This document shows positions 1 through 5,666 of a stretch of DNA of 12,867 nt, piece by piece (position 1 is the first letter of the stretch; each line of letters begins with the position of its first letter). Below the pieces are notes generated by a model, which was given only the letters and a program-made list of their open reading frames with translations, had not been told where the DNA came from and searched no databases. The DNA comes from JBHEKP01 sp041859375 (lineage in GTDB: Bacteria; Hydrogenedentota; Hydrogenedentia; Hydrogenedentales; CAITNO01). The position numbers and the translations under genes are program-made. The stretch covers positions 1 through 12,867 of the forward strand of contig JBHEKP010000358.1 in assembly GCA_041859375.1 (NCBI GenBank), in the 5' to 3' direction.

Positions 1-1
1 C

Positions 2-490
2 CCGCTGCCGCCCGCGCTGGAAAAGACCGCCGCCAAAATCCGGGAAGAGTTTGGCCAGGAAAAGCTCCTGCTGGTGGACACGCTGTTTGTGCGCACCCGC
101 GCGGGGGAGGAAGTGCAGTCAAACGGCATGTTCCGGATGACGCCGCCCCCCTCCGCCAGCCCTGACACCTCCGCGTTTATGAACTACAAGGTCGCCATCC
201 AAAGCGGCGGGGTGGTGGAAACGGAGGGTTCCGCACCGGTTTTCAACATCCAAAATTTTGTCTGGGGCGGCAGTGTTGAACTCCTGACGCCGTCCCCCGC
301 CACGGTGCAGCAACCCGACGGGACGACACGGGCCGTCGTCGGCCCAATCCGGGCGGTCAACCAGCGCGAGACCGGGTTTCAGACCTCCGCGGACATCACG
401 GAGAACCAGCCGGTATTGCTGGGGAAAATGGGCATGGCCCCCCTGGGCGACACCTATTTCATCATCCTCCTGGCCCGCAAGGCCGAATAA
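2..490 (+). CDS. Hypothetical protein, C-terminal part (cut by left edge)
   Basis: The reading frame is open from base 2 to a TAA at 488-490, giving about 162 residues. There is no convincing internal start, because the GTG at 74 has no Shine-Dalgarno sequence, so this is most likely the 3' end of a longer gene. The residues read as a mixed alpha/beta globular segment: an N-terminal charged helix (LEKTAAKIREEFG), a strand LLLVDTLFVRTR, a Pro/Ser-rich turn, then alternating strands ending in GDTYFIILLARKAE. I do not recognise the family. The closing pattern, a G-rich turn then a hydrophobic strand then a basic end, recalls the last strands of secretin-type domains, but this is too weak to name. 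It converges on the PIN gene, with 35 bp between the stop codons. GC here is intermediate between the low-GC segment to the right and the rest of the window. Confidence 0.7.
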   Translation, partial: PLPPALEKTAAKIREEFGQEKLLLVDTLFVRTRAGEEVQSNGMFRMTPPPSASPDTSAFMNYKVAIQSGGVVETEGSAPVFNIQNFVWGGSVELLTPSPATVQQPDGTTRAVVGPIRAVNQRETGFQTSADITENQPVLLGKMGMAPLGDTYFIILLARKAE

Positions 491-525
491 AATAGAAGAC
501 GCTGAAGGGGGACGGAAGAGAGGGA

Positions 526-1053
526 CTACTCTTGGGCATCCTCTTCGCCCTCTCCGGTCTCTTCAAAGGTGTCAAACATATTTTTTTGGTTGTTTGGCTC
601 GAAGAAGGAACTATCAAAACCGCCTTCAAGCTTAATGGCCGTGAATTCGACTTCGCCCAGTTCCCGGAACGACTTACAGAAGCGGTAGAACGTTCTTGTG
701 TCGTCGGTAATGACAAATTCGGCGTCCGCAACCGCAGCCTGGGCAATCAGTTTAAGGTCATCCTTGAGCGCCACCCGTGACTGTTCCGGCGGGCGCGTAT
801 GCTCAAGATCATGCAGTTTGGCCGTGCGCAGGGCATCATCCCAGTTGAAGGGGAGCACGATGCATGATCGCAACATTTCCGGCAAAATCTCCTGACGGAC
901 GCAAAACTCGGAGACCACAATAGTGGAAAGGTAGACGGGAATGTCACTTTCGAGAAAATACCGCCAGTACCGGCGTGCCGAGTCATGGTGCGGACGCTGC
1001 CGGTCCGACAGCGTAATCAAGAAACTGGTGTCAATCAGGACACCATCCGCCAT
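526..1053 (-). CDS. PIN-domain ribonuclease-like protein (VapC-type fold)
   Basis: A 175-residue protein with the PIN-domain layout. The N-terminal strand GVLIDTSFLITL supplies Asp8. The segment STIVVSEF supplies Glu49. LKDDLKLIAQA supplies Asp98/99, and AEFVITDD supplies Asp117/118. These four acidic positions normally bind Mg/Mn in PIN ribonucleases, and all are present, so the enzyme looks intact. It is longer than a typical VapC (about 130-140 aa) because of an acidic C-terminal tail (about residues 161-175, FEETGEGEEDAQE). The ATG at 1051-1053 is preceded by GGGGAG (1062-1067 on the opposite strand), which lies inside the end of the upstream gene. The upstream stop is only 3 bp away, so the two genes are surely one operon and probably translationally coupled. 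Known family role: cleavage of RNA, often as a toxin. Here the RNA target and any toxicity are inference. GC is about 48% in a sampled line, far below the neighbours. Confidence 0.85.
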   Translation of the reverse strand: MADGVLIDTSFLITLSDRQRPHHDSARRYWRYFLESDIPVYLSTIVVSEFCVRQEILPEMLRSCIVLPFNWDDALRTAKLHDLEHTRPPEQSRVALKDDLKLIAQAAVADAEFVITDDTRTFYRFCKSFRELGEVEFTAIKLEGGFDSSFFEPNNQKNMFDTFEETGEGEEDAQE

Positions 1054-1056
1054 GTG

Positions 1057-1836
1057 CTATTCTCCCCTGAGTTCTCTAACCCAAGCTGCGGCATCAGGCA
1101 CACCCGCCCATGCCTTTTCACCTTCGGCGGCAAAACGATCCAGCGCTTCCTCATCATAGACGGGGTGATAATCGGCAAATGCAATCAGCCGGACATTCCG
1201 CAAGGCGCCCGTGCGGTGGTGCTGTTCCGCGTGTACATGCAGCAGCACCTTGCGGTAAAGCCGGTTCTCATCCTGGTCATGCAGATAGTCCTGTGAAGCA
1301 CCCACGATGATGGTCTTACCGCTTCGGGCGAGTTTCAGGTGAATGTTCGCCTTTTGCACCCCACCCATGTCCATGATCTCGCCATGTAGATATTTCTCTA
1401 CCGCCACCCACGGCTGGATGGTACCCACCCGGTAGTCAGTCCGGTGGCTCACCACGATAGGTGGAAAACTTTGATTACCGGGGCGAATTTCAAATTCAAT
1501 AAACGGATCGGCCTTTGCGCGTGCCTGCCATTTCTGCACCACTTCCGCCCGCTTGGGGTCCAGTTCCCCGAGCGTGTCTTGGCGTTCCAGCGCGCGAAGA
1601 TCTGATTCCAGCGTGCCCAGCACAGTAGCCGCAGCCAGAAGGATCCGCACGATGTAGGAACCTTCAACGATTTCCACGTGAACCTGATTGAGCTTCGCGC
1701 GATCACTTCCCGCCAGGAAAGTTTCTACCTGCCGGTTGAATTCATTGAACTGGGACAGGCCTATCGTTCGGGGGCTGATCCCAACCCCGTCCAGTTGTCC
1801 ACGAAGGGAGAAATCTATGGATTCCGCGATATTCAT
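1057..1836 (-). CDS. Uncharacterised 259-aa protein paired with the PIN gene
   Basis: First gene of the PIN operon. I do not recognise a named domain. The ATG at 1834-1836 is chosen because AGGTG (1845-1849, opposite strand) lies 8 bp upstream and a TATGAT -10 box at 1856-1861 sits just before that. An in-frame extension to 1926 would place the promoter inside the gene. The N-terminal half (residues 1-100) is helical with a strand pair, NQVHVEIVEGSYIVRILL. A charged helix follows (ELDPKRAEVVQKWQARAKAD). Residues 113-222 look beta-rich (IEFEIRP, VGTIQPWVAVEKYLHGEIMDMGG, IHLKL, KTIIVGAS, RKVLLHVHAE, LRNVRLIAF), which could be an OB-like or beta-barrel fold. The C-terminal tail has DRFAAEGEKAWAGVPDAAAWV. 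There is no signal peptide or TM segment, so it is cytosolic. Position before a PIN nuclease suggests an antitoxin, RNA-binding partner or regulator, but it is much larger than VapB-type antitoxins and no DNA-binding motif is obvious. Confidence 0.8.
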   Translation of the reverse strand: MNIAESIDFSLRGQLDGVGISPRTIGLSQFNEFNRQVETFLAGSDRAKLNQVHVEIVEGSYIVRILLAAATVLGTLESDLRALERQDTLGELDPKRAEVVQKWQARAKADPFIEFEIRPGNQSFPPIVVSHRTDYRVGTIQPWVAVEKYLHGEIMDMGGVQKANIHLKLARSGKTIIVGASQDYLHDQDENRLYRKVLLHVHAEQHHRTGALRNVRLIAFADYHPVYDEEALDRFAAEGEKAWAGVPDAAAWVRELRGE

Positions 1837-1855
1837 AGTTGTTTCACCTAGTAAA

Positions 1856-1885
1856 ATCATACCCGAGAAGAGGTGCCCTCTGCAA
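1856..1885 (-). promoter_or_regulatory. Promoter of the unknown-protein/PIN operon
   Basis: Reading the minus strand, TTGCAG (complement of 1880-1885) and TATGAT (complement of 1856-1861) are separated by 18 bp, a good sigma70-type match. The start codon is only about 20 bp beyond the -10 box, so the expected leader is about 13 nt, just enough for the AGGTG ribosome-binding site. The position fixes the start at 1836. Confidence 0.6.
1869..1881. promoter_or_regulatory. Operator-like inverted repeat in the PIN-operon promoter
   Basis: AGAGG-TGC-CCTCT is a perfect 5-bp-arm inverted repeat. It lies in the spacer and touches the -35 box of the promoter at 1856-1885. This is where a repressor would block polymerase, and toxin-antitoxin operons commonly repress themselves at such sites. 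The arms are short, so chance occurrence is possible. Confidence 0.3.
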
Positions 1886-2029
1886 TCCGGTATATTCTCT
1901 GTGCGCAACTCAGTCGCTGCATGCAACAGCCGCAGAATGGCACCTTTCTTGGGCTAATTTGCTGTTGCTGGGGGATTGATTAATGGCCATCTCGCCCCCA
2001 AAACACCCCATCCGGGCGATATCCGCCAA

Positions 2030-2073
2030 AAAGAAAGAGTGACCACTCGGGATTTCAACCCGACTCCTTCTTT
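2030..2073 (-). terminator. Long stem-loop, terminator-like for the kinase operon
   Basis: Bases 2030-2039 pair with 2064-2073 (9 of 10 pairs). Within it, TCGGG (2047-2051) pairs with CCCGA (2059-2063) around a 7-nt loop, leaving a 7-nt bulge at 2040-2046. On the minus strand the structure ends in CTTTCTTTTTGG, a T-rich tract, so it could stop transcription about 145 nt past the histidine kinase stop. The unusual bulge and the T-run lying partly inside the stem also allow a small structured RNA. The two readings cannot be separated here. Confidence 0.4.
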
Positions 2074-2215
2074 CAGCTGGACATGAAGCATAGCCCCATG
2101 CCGAGATGGAGGGAGACGCACCAACCGCCACGCCAATGAGTCAAAAACTGTTCTGTAAACAATTGTGCTGTGTATTCGCTCATGCCTTAATCAGTTTACA
2201 AGCCAGGCAACTCCA

Positions 2216-3601
2216 TCAGTCGGCGCGGACCTTTTCAAAGGGCAGGGTGATGAGCACCTGGCAGCCCTGGCCGGGGGAGCTGGTGATTTCGACGGTTCCG
2301 CCGTGCTCCTCGATGATGCCTCGGGTGATGGAGAGGCCGAGTCCGGTGCCGCCGGGCTTGGTGGTGTAGTAGGGGTCGAAGGCGTGCTCAAGCATGTCGC
2401 GGGGCATGCCGGGTCCGTCGTCGCGGATTTCCACCTCGCAGGCGCGGTCGGTGAGCCGGGAGAAGAGGCGGACGCGCCCGCCTTCGGGGCAGGCTTCGAG
2501 GGCGTTGAGCAGCACGTTGAGCACGGCGCGGTTCATCTGCTTGGGGTCGAGCATGAGCTTCCGCCCGCCGGCGCGGAATTCGCCGGTGAGCCGCACGGCG
2601 CGCGCGGCGGCCTCGTTTTGGAAGAGCCGGACGCAGTCGCCCAGGAGGGTGTCCATGTCGAGGGGCTCCGGGTGCAGCTCGGACTCGCGGGCGAGGGAGA
2701 GGAACCCGGAGACGATTTCCTCCAGCCTCCCCACCTCGGAGCGGATGGTCTGGAGGGGGCGCGCGGCGGGCGCGTCGGGCCCGTCGAGCTGGTCTATGGC
2801 GTGGCTGGAGAGGAGCTTGATGGCGTTGAGGGGGTTGCGCACGTCGTGGGCCACGCCTGCGGCGAGGGTGCCCAGCGCGGAGAGGCGCTGGGCCTGGCGC
2901 AGCTTCACCTCCATCAGCTCCTTTTCGCGGAGGGACTCGACCATCCGGTTGAAGGTGGTCTCCAGCGCGAGGATTTCGCCGGTGCCGCCGCGCGTGCCGA
3001 CGGTTTCGAGCCGCCCGTCGGAGATGGCGGCGCAGCTTTCCGCGAGCCGCCGCAGGGGGTGGAGCGCCTTCCACAGGTAGTAGACCATGAGCCCCAGGGC
3101 CACGAGGAACACGGCGGTGACGGCGATCATGTAGTCGTTCTTGAAGGCGCGGAGGATTTCCGTCTGGGGCGCGATGGTGACGGTGGCGGTGAGCAGCATG
3201 CTCCGGCCGCCGTTGCGCAGGGGCATGCGCGCCACGCGGGCGAAGCCGCCGCCGGGGAGGCGCTCGATGGTGAAGGTGGCCCCGCCCGCCCCGTCGGGCT
3301 GCTCCTCAAGGCGGATGTCCATGCCCTGGTGCAGGTCCATCAGGTCGCCCTCAAGGGCGCGCAGGTCGCCGTCGTAGCCCTCCTCGAAGCGCAGCTCCAG
3401 GCTGCGGGCGATGTCCTGCGACTCCTCCTCCATCTGCTGCACCGCCTCGTTGAAGAAGTGGCGGGTGATCCCCGCGACGGCGCCGAAGAGGCAGAGGAGC
3501 AGCACGCCGCAGAGCACCACGACCCTGAAAAACAGGGTGCGGTACCACGGTGTCTGGAAGGGCGCCCGCCGCCGGACGCCGTTTTCCGCCGCATCGCTCA
3601 C
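2216..3601 (-). CDS. Sensor histidine kinase, two-TM, HAMP-HisKA-HATPase (NtrB/ZraS-like)
   Basis: A 461-residue membrane sensor kinase. Helix 1 is about residues 22-46. An extracytoplasmic sensor segment spans about 47-156, with strands ATFTIERL and MLLTATVTI suggesting a small PAS/PDC-like domain. Helix 2 is about 157-177 and is followed by a HAMP linker (about 178-232). The H-box AAGVAHDVRNPLNAI has phospho-acceptor His252. The ATPase domain shows the N-box (NRAVLNVLLNALEA, Asn362/366), G1 (DDGPGM, 394-399), F-box (FDPYYTTK) and G2 (GGTGLGLS, 417-424). All catalytic elements are intact. It should autophosphorylate and pass phosphate to a response regulator, but no regulator is present in this window. 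HPLRRLAE plus the short H-box spacing resemble kinases that serve sigma54-activator regulators. The start is GTG at 3599-3601, with GGAGG (3610-3614, opposite strand) 8 bp upstream. Only 16 bp separate it from the upstream glycosylase gene, so they are cotranscribed. Confidence 0.93.
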   Translation of the reverse strand: MSDAAENGVRRRAPFQTPWYRTLFFRVVVLCGVLLLCLFGAVAGITRHFFNEAVQQMEEESQDIARSLELRFEEGYDGDLRALEGDLMDLHQGMDIRLEEQPDGAGGATFTIERLPGGGFARVARMPLRNGGRSMLLTATVTIAPQTEILRAFKNDYMIAVTAVFLVALGLMVYYLWKALHPLRRLAESCAAISDGRLETVGTRGGTGEILALETTFNRMVESLREKELMEVKLRQAQRLSALGTLAAGVAHDVRNPLNAIKLLSSHAIDQLDGPDAPAARPLQTIRSEVGRLEEIVSGFLSLARESELHPEPLDMDTLLGDCVRLFQNEAAARAVRLTGEFRAGGRKLMLDPKQMNRAVLNVLLNALEACPEGGRVRLFSRLTDRACEVEIRDDGPGMPRDMLEHAFDPYYTTKPGGTGLGLSITRGIIEEHGGTVEITSSPGQGCQVLITLPFEKVRAD

Positions 3602-3617
3602 GGTGCGCTCCTCCGCT

Positions 3618-4421
3618 TCACAGGGGCGGCGGGATTTCGCCGTCCAGCAGGCGCAGTATTTCCTTCACGTCCTCCCAGCACTCGCGCTTGCTGTCGGGGT
3701 TCCGCAGCAGGTACGCGGGATGGTAGGTGACGCGCAGGGGGATGCCGTGGTAGTTGTGCCACGACCCCCGCAGCCGCCCGACCAGCGCGGCGGTTTTGAG
3801 CAGGGTCTGGGCCGCGGTGCCGCCGAGCGCGCAGATCACCCTTGGCTGGATGAGGGCGAGCTGCCGGATGAGGAAGGGCTCGCATTTTGCGACCTCGTCC
3901 GGCGCGGGCGTGCGGTTGCCGGGCGGGCGGCACTTCAGCACGTTGCAGATGAACACGTCGGTCCGCGCCGTCTTGAAGCCCTTTTCGATGATGTCGGTGA
4001 GCAGTTTCCCCGCGCGGCCCACGAAGGGGCGGCCCTGGAGATCCTCGCTCTCGCCGGGGGCCTCGCCGACAAAAACAATCCGCGCCTCCGGGTTGCCCTC
4101 GCCGGGGACGGTGCGGGTGCGGGTGGCGCAGAGGGTGCATTTTTTGCAGCCGGACACCTCCTCCGCAATGCGGACAAGGCTGTCCTCCGAAGGGTCAAAC
4201 TCGTACACGGCCGGGGCCTCCTCCCCGCGGGGCGGCGCGGTCACGGCGGCGGGTTCGGGGGTGATGCCGGGCAGGTCGCCCGTTTCCGGGCCGGTCACCC
4301 GGTCAAGCATGGCCGCCACCTCGGGGGACAGGGCCACCTTTGGGGGCCTGCCGCGCGCGCCCCGCCGCGCCAGAACGCCCGCGTCACGGATTATTTCCTG
4401 AAATTTCTCGTCATCGGTCAT
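3618..4421 (-). CDS. Type-4 (Fe-S) uracil-DNA glycosylase
   Basis: A 267-residue family 4 uracil-DNA glycosylase, which removes uracil from DNA and starts base excision repair. The core holds the four [4Fe-4S] ligands Cys92, Cys95 (GCKKC), Cys164 and Cys180 (KCRPPGNRTPAPDEVAKC), the uracil-recognition and catalytic loop GEAPG at 119-123 followed by ESEDLQGRPFVGRAG, and the late motif YHPAYLLRNP (His234). Residues 1-85 are an extra poorly conserved N-terminal region with Arg-, Ala- and Pro-rich stretches, a length variation common in this family. I chose ATG at 4419-4421 (MTDDEKF) over the upstream ATGs near 4443, because GGAGA (4429-4433, opposite strand) lies 7 bp before it and a TATGAT -10 box overlaps the upstream ATGs. 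It is first gene of the operon with the histidine kinase. The pairing of repair enzyme and sensor kinase is probably incidental. Confidence 0.95.
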   Translation of the reverse strand: MTDDEKFQEIIRDAGVLARRGARGRPPKVALSPEVAAMLDRVTGPETGDLPGITPEPAAVTAPPRGEEAPAVYEFDPSEDSLVRIAEEVSGCKKCTLCATRTRTVPGEGNPEARIVFVGEAPGESEDLQGRPFVGRAGKLLTDIIEKGFKTARTDVFICNVLKCRPPGNRTPAPDEVAKCEPFLIRQLALIQPRVICALGGTAAQTLLKTAALVGRLRGSWHNYHGIPLRVTYHPAYLLRNPDSKRECWEDVKEILRLLDGEIPPPL

Positions 4422-4440
4422 GCCGGAATCTCCGCGCCAC

Positions 4441-4470
4441 ATCATAGCACGGCGCGCCCGCCGGGCGGAA
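4441..4470 (-). promoter_or_regulatory. Promoter of the glycosylase-kinase operon
   Basis: On the minus strand TTCCGC (complement of 4465-4470) and TATGAT (complement of 4441-4446) are 18 bp apart. The -10 box is near-consensus and the -35 box is weak. The predicted leader is about 13 nt before the ATG at 4421, which argues against the upstream ATG codons as starts. Confidence 0.5.
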
Positions 4471-4588
4471 AAGCCCCCTCCGGCGCATTACAAAAACTTA
4501 ATTTTTCCGCACCCTCCCGCGTAATGTTGGCCGGGTATCCTTCTGTTGACGGCAATGGAGCCGCCAAGAAAAAAAAGGAGTGCGACAC

Positions 4589-5362
4589 ATGAACAGGCAC
4601 ACGATGAAGCAAGTCCTGCTGACCGCGGTTCCGCTGGCGGCGGCGCTTCTGGCGGCGGGCGGCCTTTGGGGGCTGATTGCCCCGGCAAACGCGCAGGAAC
4701 CCCCGCAGGGGCCGCCCCCGGCGCTGAACGGCGACGCCCCCGCCCCGCCCCCCCCGCCGGACGGACCTCCCCCGCCCCCGCAGGCCAATGCGGGCGGTGA
4801 CCGTGAACTGCCGCCGCCGCCGCCCCCGGCCGGGCCTGGCAACCGCCGCATGCAGGGCCCGCCCCGCGACGGCATGCCCGGCCCCGGCATGGGCCGCCCC
4901 GGCCCGCCCCGCAGGGACCCCGCCCGGATGTTCGAGGACATGGACGCGGACAAGAACGGATCCATTTCCCGGGAGGAGTTCATGGAATTCCATGAGCGCA
5001 TGCGCCCGCCGATGGGCGGCCCCCGGCCCGGAGGCATGGACAACGGCCCCGACGGACCGCCGCCCTGCGATTTCCAGGGTCCGCCGCCCAACCGCGGCAT
5101 GAAGGGCCGCTGGCAGGATGGCGGGGGCCGTCCGCAGGGTCCGCCCCCGAACCGCGGCGGCCAGTGGCGGGATGACGGCGGCTACGGCCGCCCGCAGGGC
5201 CCGCCCCCGGACCGGGGCGGCCAGTGGCGGGATGCCGGCGGCTATGGCCGCCCGCAGGGTCCACCCCCGGACCGGGGCGGCCAGTGGCGGAATGACGGCG
5301 GCGACCGCCCCCAAGGCCCGCCCCCCGCACCGCCCGCACCCCCCGAGGACGGACAGCGCTAG
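4589..5362 (+). CDS. Exported Pro/Gly-rich EF-hand protein with 20-aa repeats
   Basis: A 257-residue protein. The ATG at 4589 has AAGGAG (4575-4580) 8 bp upstream. The N-terminus has basic residues, then a hydrophobic stretch (VLLTAVPLAAALLAAGGLWGLIAP) ending at ANAQE, a likely Sec signal peptide cut near ANA-QE. Next comes a long low-complexity Pro/Gly/Asp/Arg-rich region. In the middle is one canonical EF-hand loop, DADKNGSISREE, within FEDMDADKNGSISREEFMEF; its Asp1, Asp3, Asn5, Gly6, Ile8 and Glu12 all fit calcium binding. The C-terminal third is four 20-residue tandem repeats (QGPPPNRGGQWRDDGGYGR-like) and a Pro-rich end. It should be periplasmic or surface-located and bind calcium with disordered arms; the partner is unknown. 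Single EF-hands usually pair, so dimerisation or a matrix role is possible. The extreme base composition is due to Pro, Gly and Arg codons. No enzyme domain is visible. Confidence 0.85.
   Translation: MNRHTMKQVLLTAVPLAAALLAAGGLWGLIAPANAQEPPQGPPPALNGDAPAPPPPPDGPPPPPQANAGGDRELPPPPPPAGPGNRRMQGPPRDGMPGPGMGRPGPPRRDPARMFEDMDADKNGSISREEFMEFHERMRPPMGGPRPGGMDNGPDGPPPCDFQGPPPNRGMKGRWQDGGGRPQGPPPNRGGQWRDDGGYGRPQGPPPDRGGQWRDAGGYGRPQGPPPDRGGQWRNDGGDRPQGPPPAPPAPPEDGQR
5072..5335 (+). repeat. 60-bp tandem repeats in the EF-hand gene
   Basis: Four in-frame units with a 60-bp (20-aa) period start at 5072, 5132, 5192 and 5252, and a partial unit continues to about 5335. The two central units differ at only a few positions (e.g. 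GAC/GCC and TAC/TAT), while the first (FQGPPPNRGMKGRWQDGGGR) is the most diverged. Near-identity of the inner units suggests recent duplication or continuing slippage. Confidence 0.9.
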
Positions 5363-5400
5363 GCGAATCCACACCCCGCGCAAGCGGATGCCACAGCCGG

Positions 5401-5435
5401 CTCCCCCCCGCGTCTTTCCCGGACGCGGGGGGGAG
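5401..5435 (+). terminator. Perfect 14-bp hairpin after the EF-hand gene
   Basis: Bases 5401-5414 are the exact reverse complement of 5422-5435, with a 7-nt loop TTTCCCG. It lies 38 bp after the EF-hand stop and 36 bp before the next start. No T-run follows (TGTTACAATT), so it is terminator-like in stem strength but not classical. It may mark the end of the EF-hand transcript before a new promoter at 5439-5444. Confidence 0.55.
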
Positions 5436-5438
5436 TGT

Positions 5439-5444
5439 TACAAT
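5439..5444 (+). promoter_or_regulatory. Possible -10 box for the 64-aa GspF-like gene
   Basis: TACAAT lies immediately downstream of the hairpin and about 28 bp before the ATG at 5472. The matching -35 position falls in the hairpin loop (TTTCCC region) and is poor, so the promoter call rests on the -10 box and the position alone. Confidence 0.3.
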
Positions 5445-5471
5445 TCAGGCAAGATTTCGGGAGATGCGACG

Positions 5472-5666
5472 ATGCCGACCTACGAATACCATGCGGTCCG
5501 CGCGAAGGAGGAGGAGGGTAAATCCTTTGTCGGCGGCATTGTGGTGGCGAAGGACCGCCACGAGGCCAAGGAGAAGCTGGCCGGGCACGGGCTCAAGGCG
5601 ACCATGCTCACCCGCGCGCGGGGCATCATGGCGGTGATCAAGTGGCTTGACGCCGACATCCGCTGA
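5472..5666 (+). CDS. Small protein resembling the N-terminal segment of GspF/PilC
   Basis: A 64-residue protein. The ATG at 5472 follows GGGAG (5459-5463) at 8 bp. The opening MPTYEYHAVRAKEEEGKSFVGGIVVAKDRHEAKEKLAGHGLKATMLTR matches the characteristic start of type II secretion GspF and type IV pilus PilC proteins: an MPxYxYxA strand, a G-containing turn, a G-x-I-x-A strand, then a helix with E-A-x-x-x-L ending in a G-L and a closing strand. In GspF/PilC this roughly 60-residue segment precedes two large membrane domains; here the gene simply ends after IMAVIKWLDADIR. It might be a stand-alone regulator or decoy at a secretion/pilus platform, or a relic of a full gene; the following DNA encodes cysE on the other strand and shows no GspF remainder. 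Family resemblance is from pattern only. Confidence 0.7.
   Translation: MPTYEYHAVRAKEEEGKSFVGGIVVAKDRHEAKEKLAGHGLKATMLTRARGIMAVIKWLDADIR

Larger units (their letters stand above)
1837..2215. other. Gene-free stretch between the PIN operon and the histidine kinase
   Basis: About 380 bp with no supportable gene. Short minus-strand frames here (e.g. 1910-2131 and 1954-2136) lack ribosome-binding sites and recognisable protein character. The stretch contains the PIN-operon promoter at its left end, a long stem-loop at 2030-2073, and a 7-bp inverted repeat TGTAAAC/GTTTACA at 2154-2160 and 2194-2200 just after the kinase stop. GC is lower than in the flanking kinase gene. It may include remnants of an insertion or the boundary of an acquired segment, but I see no recognisable transposase, tRNA or attachment site. 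Confidence 0.5.

Noticed and set aside
462..780. Short frames on both strands across the PIN gene end
   Set aside because: They overlap a gene with intact PIN motifs and lack starts of their own.
2040..2066. tRNA T-arm-like sequence (minus strand GGGTTGAAATCCC)
   Set aside because: The loop has G where tRNAs need the invariant C, and no acceptor, D or anticodon arm can be folded around it.
1910..2136. Short minus-strand frames (73 and 60 codons) in the intergenic region
   Set aside because: No ribosome-binding site, two overlapping frames of equal quality and no protein-like pattern; the region has stem-loops instead.
2165..3730. A 521-codon plus-strand open frame opposite the histidine kinase
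   Set aside because: It is antisense to a gene with all kinase motifs, has no ribosome-binding site, and its residues are the Gly/Ala/Glu/His-rich mix expected from a GC-rich complementary strand.
4446..4588. A clear promoter for the EF-hand gene
   Set aside because: TTGACG occurs at about 4550 but no -10 box fits before the ribosome-binding site; TTAATT/TAATGT further upstream is too weak to list.
3411..4592. A 393-codon plus-strand open frame opposite the glycosylase
   Set aside because: It mirrors the glycosylase and the end of the kinase gene, has a biased Arg/Ala/Gly composition and no motif.
5072..5335. CRISPR array at the 60-bp periodic repeats
   Set aside because: There are no unique spacers; the whole period is coding and in frame, so it is a protein repeat.
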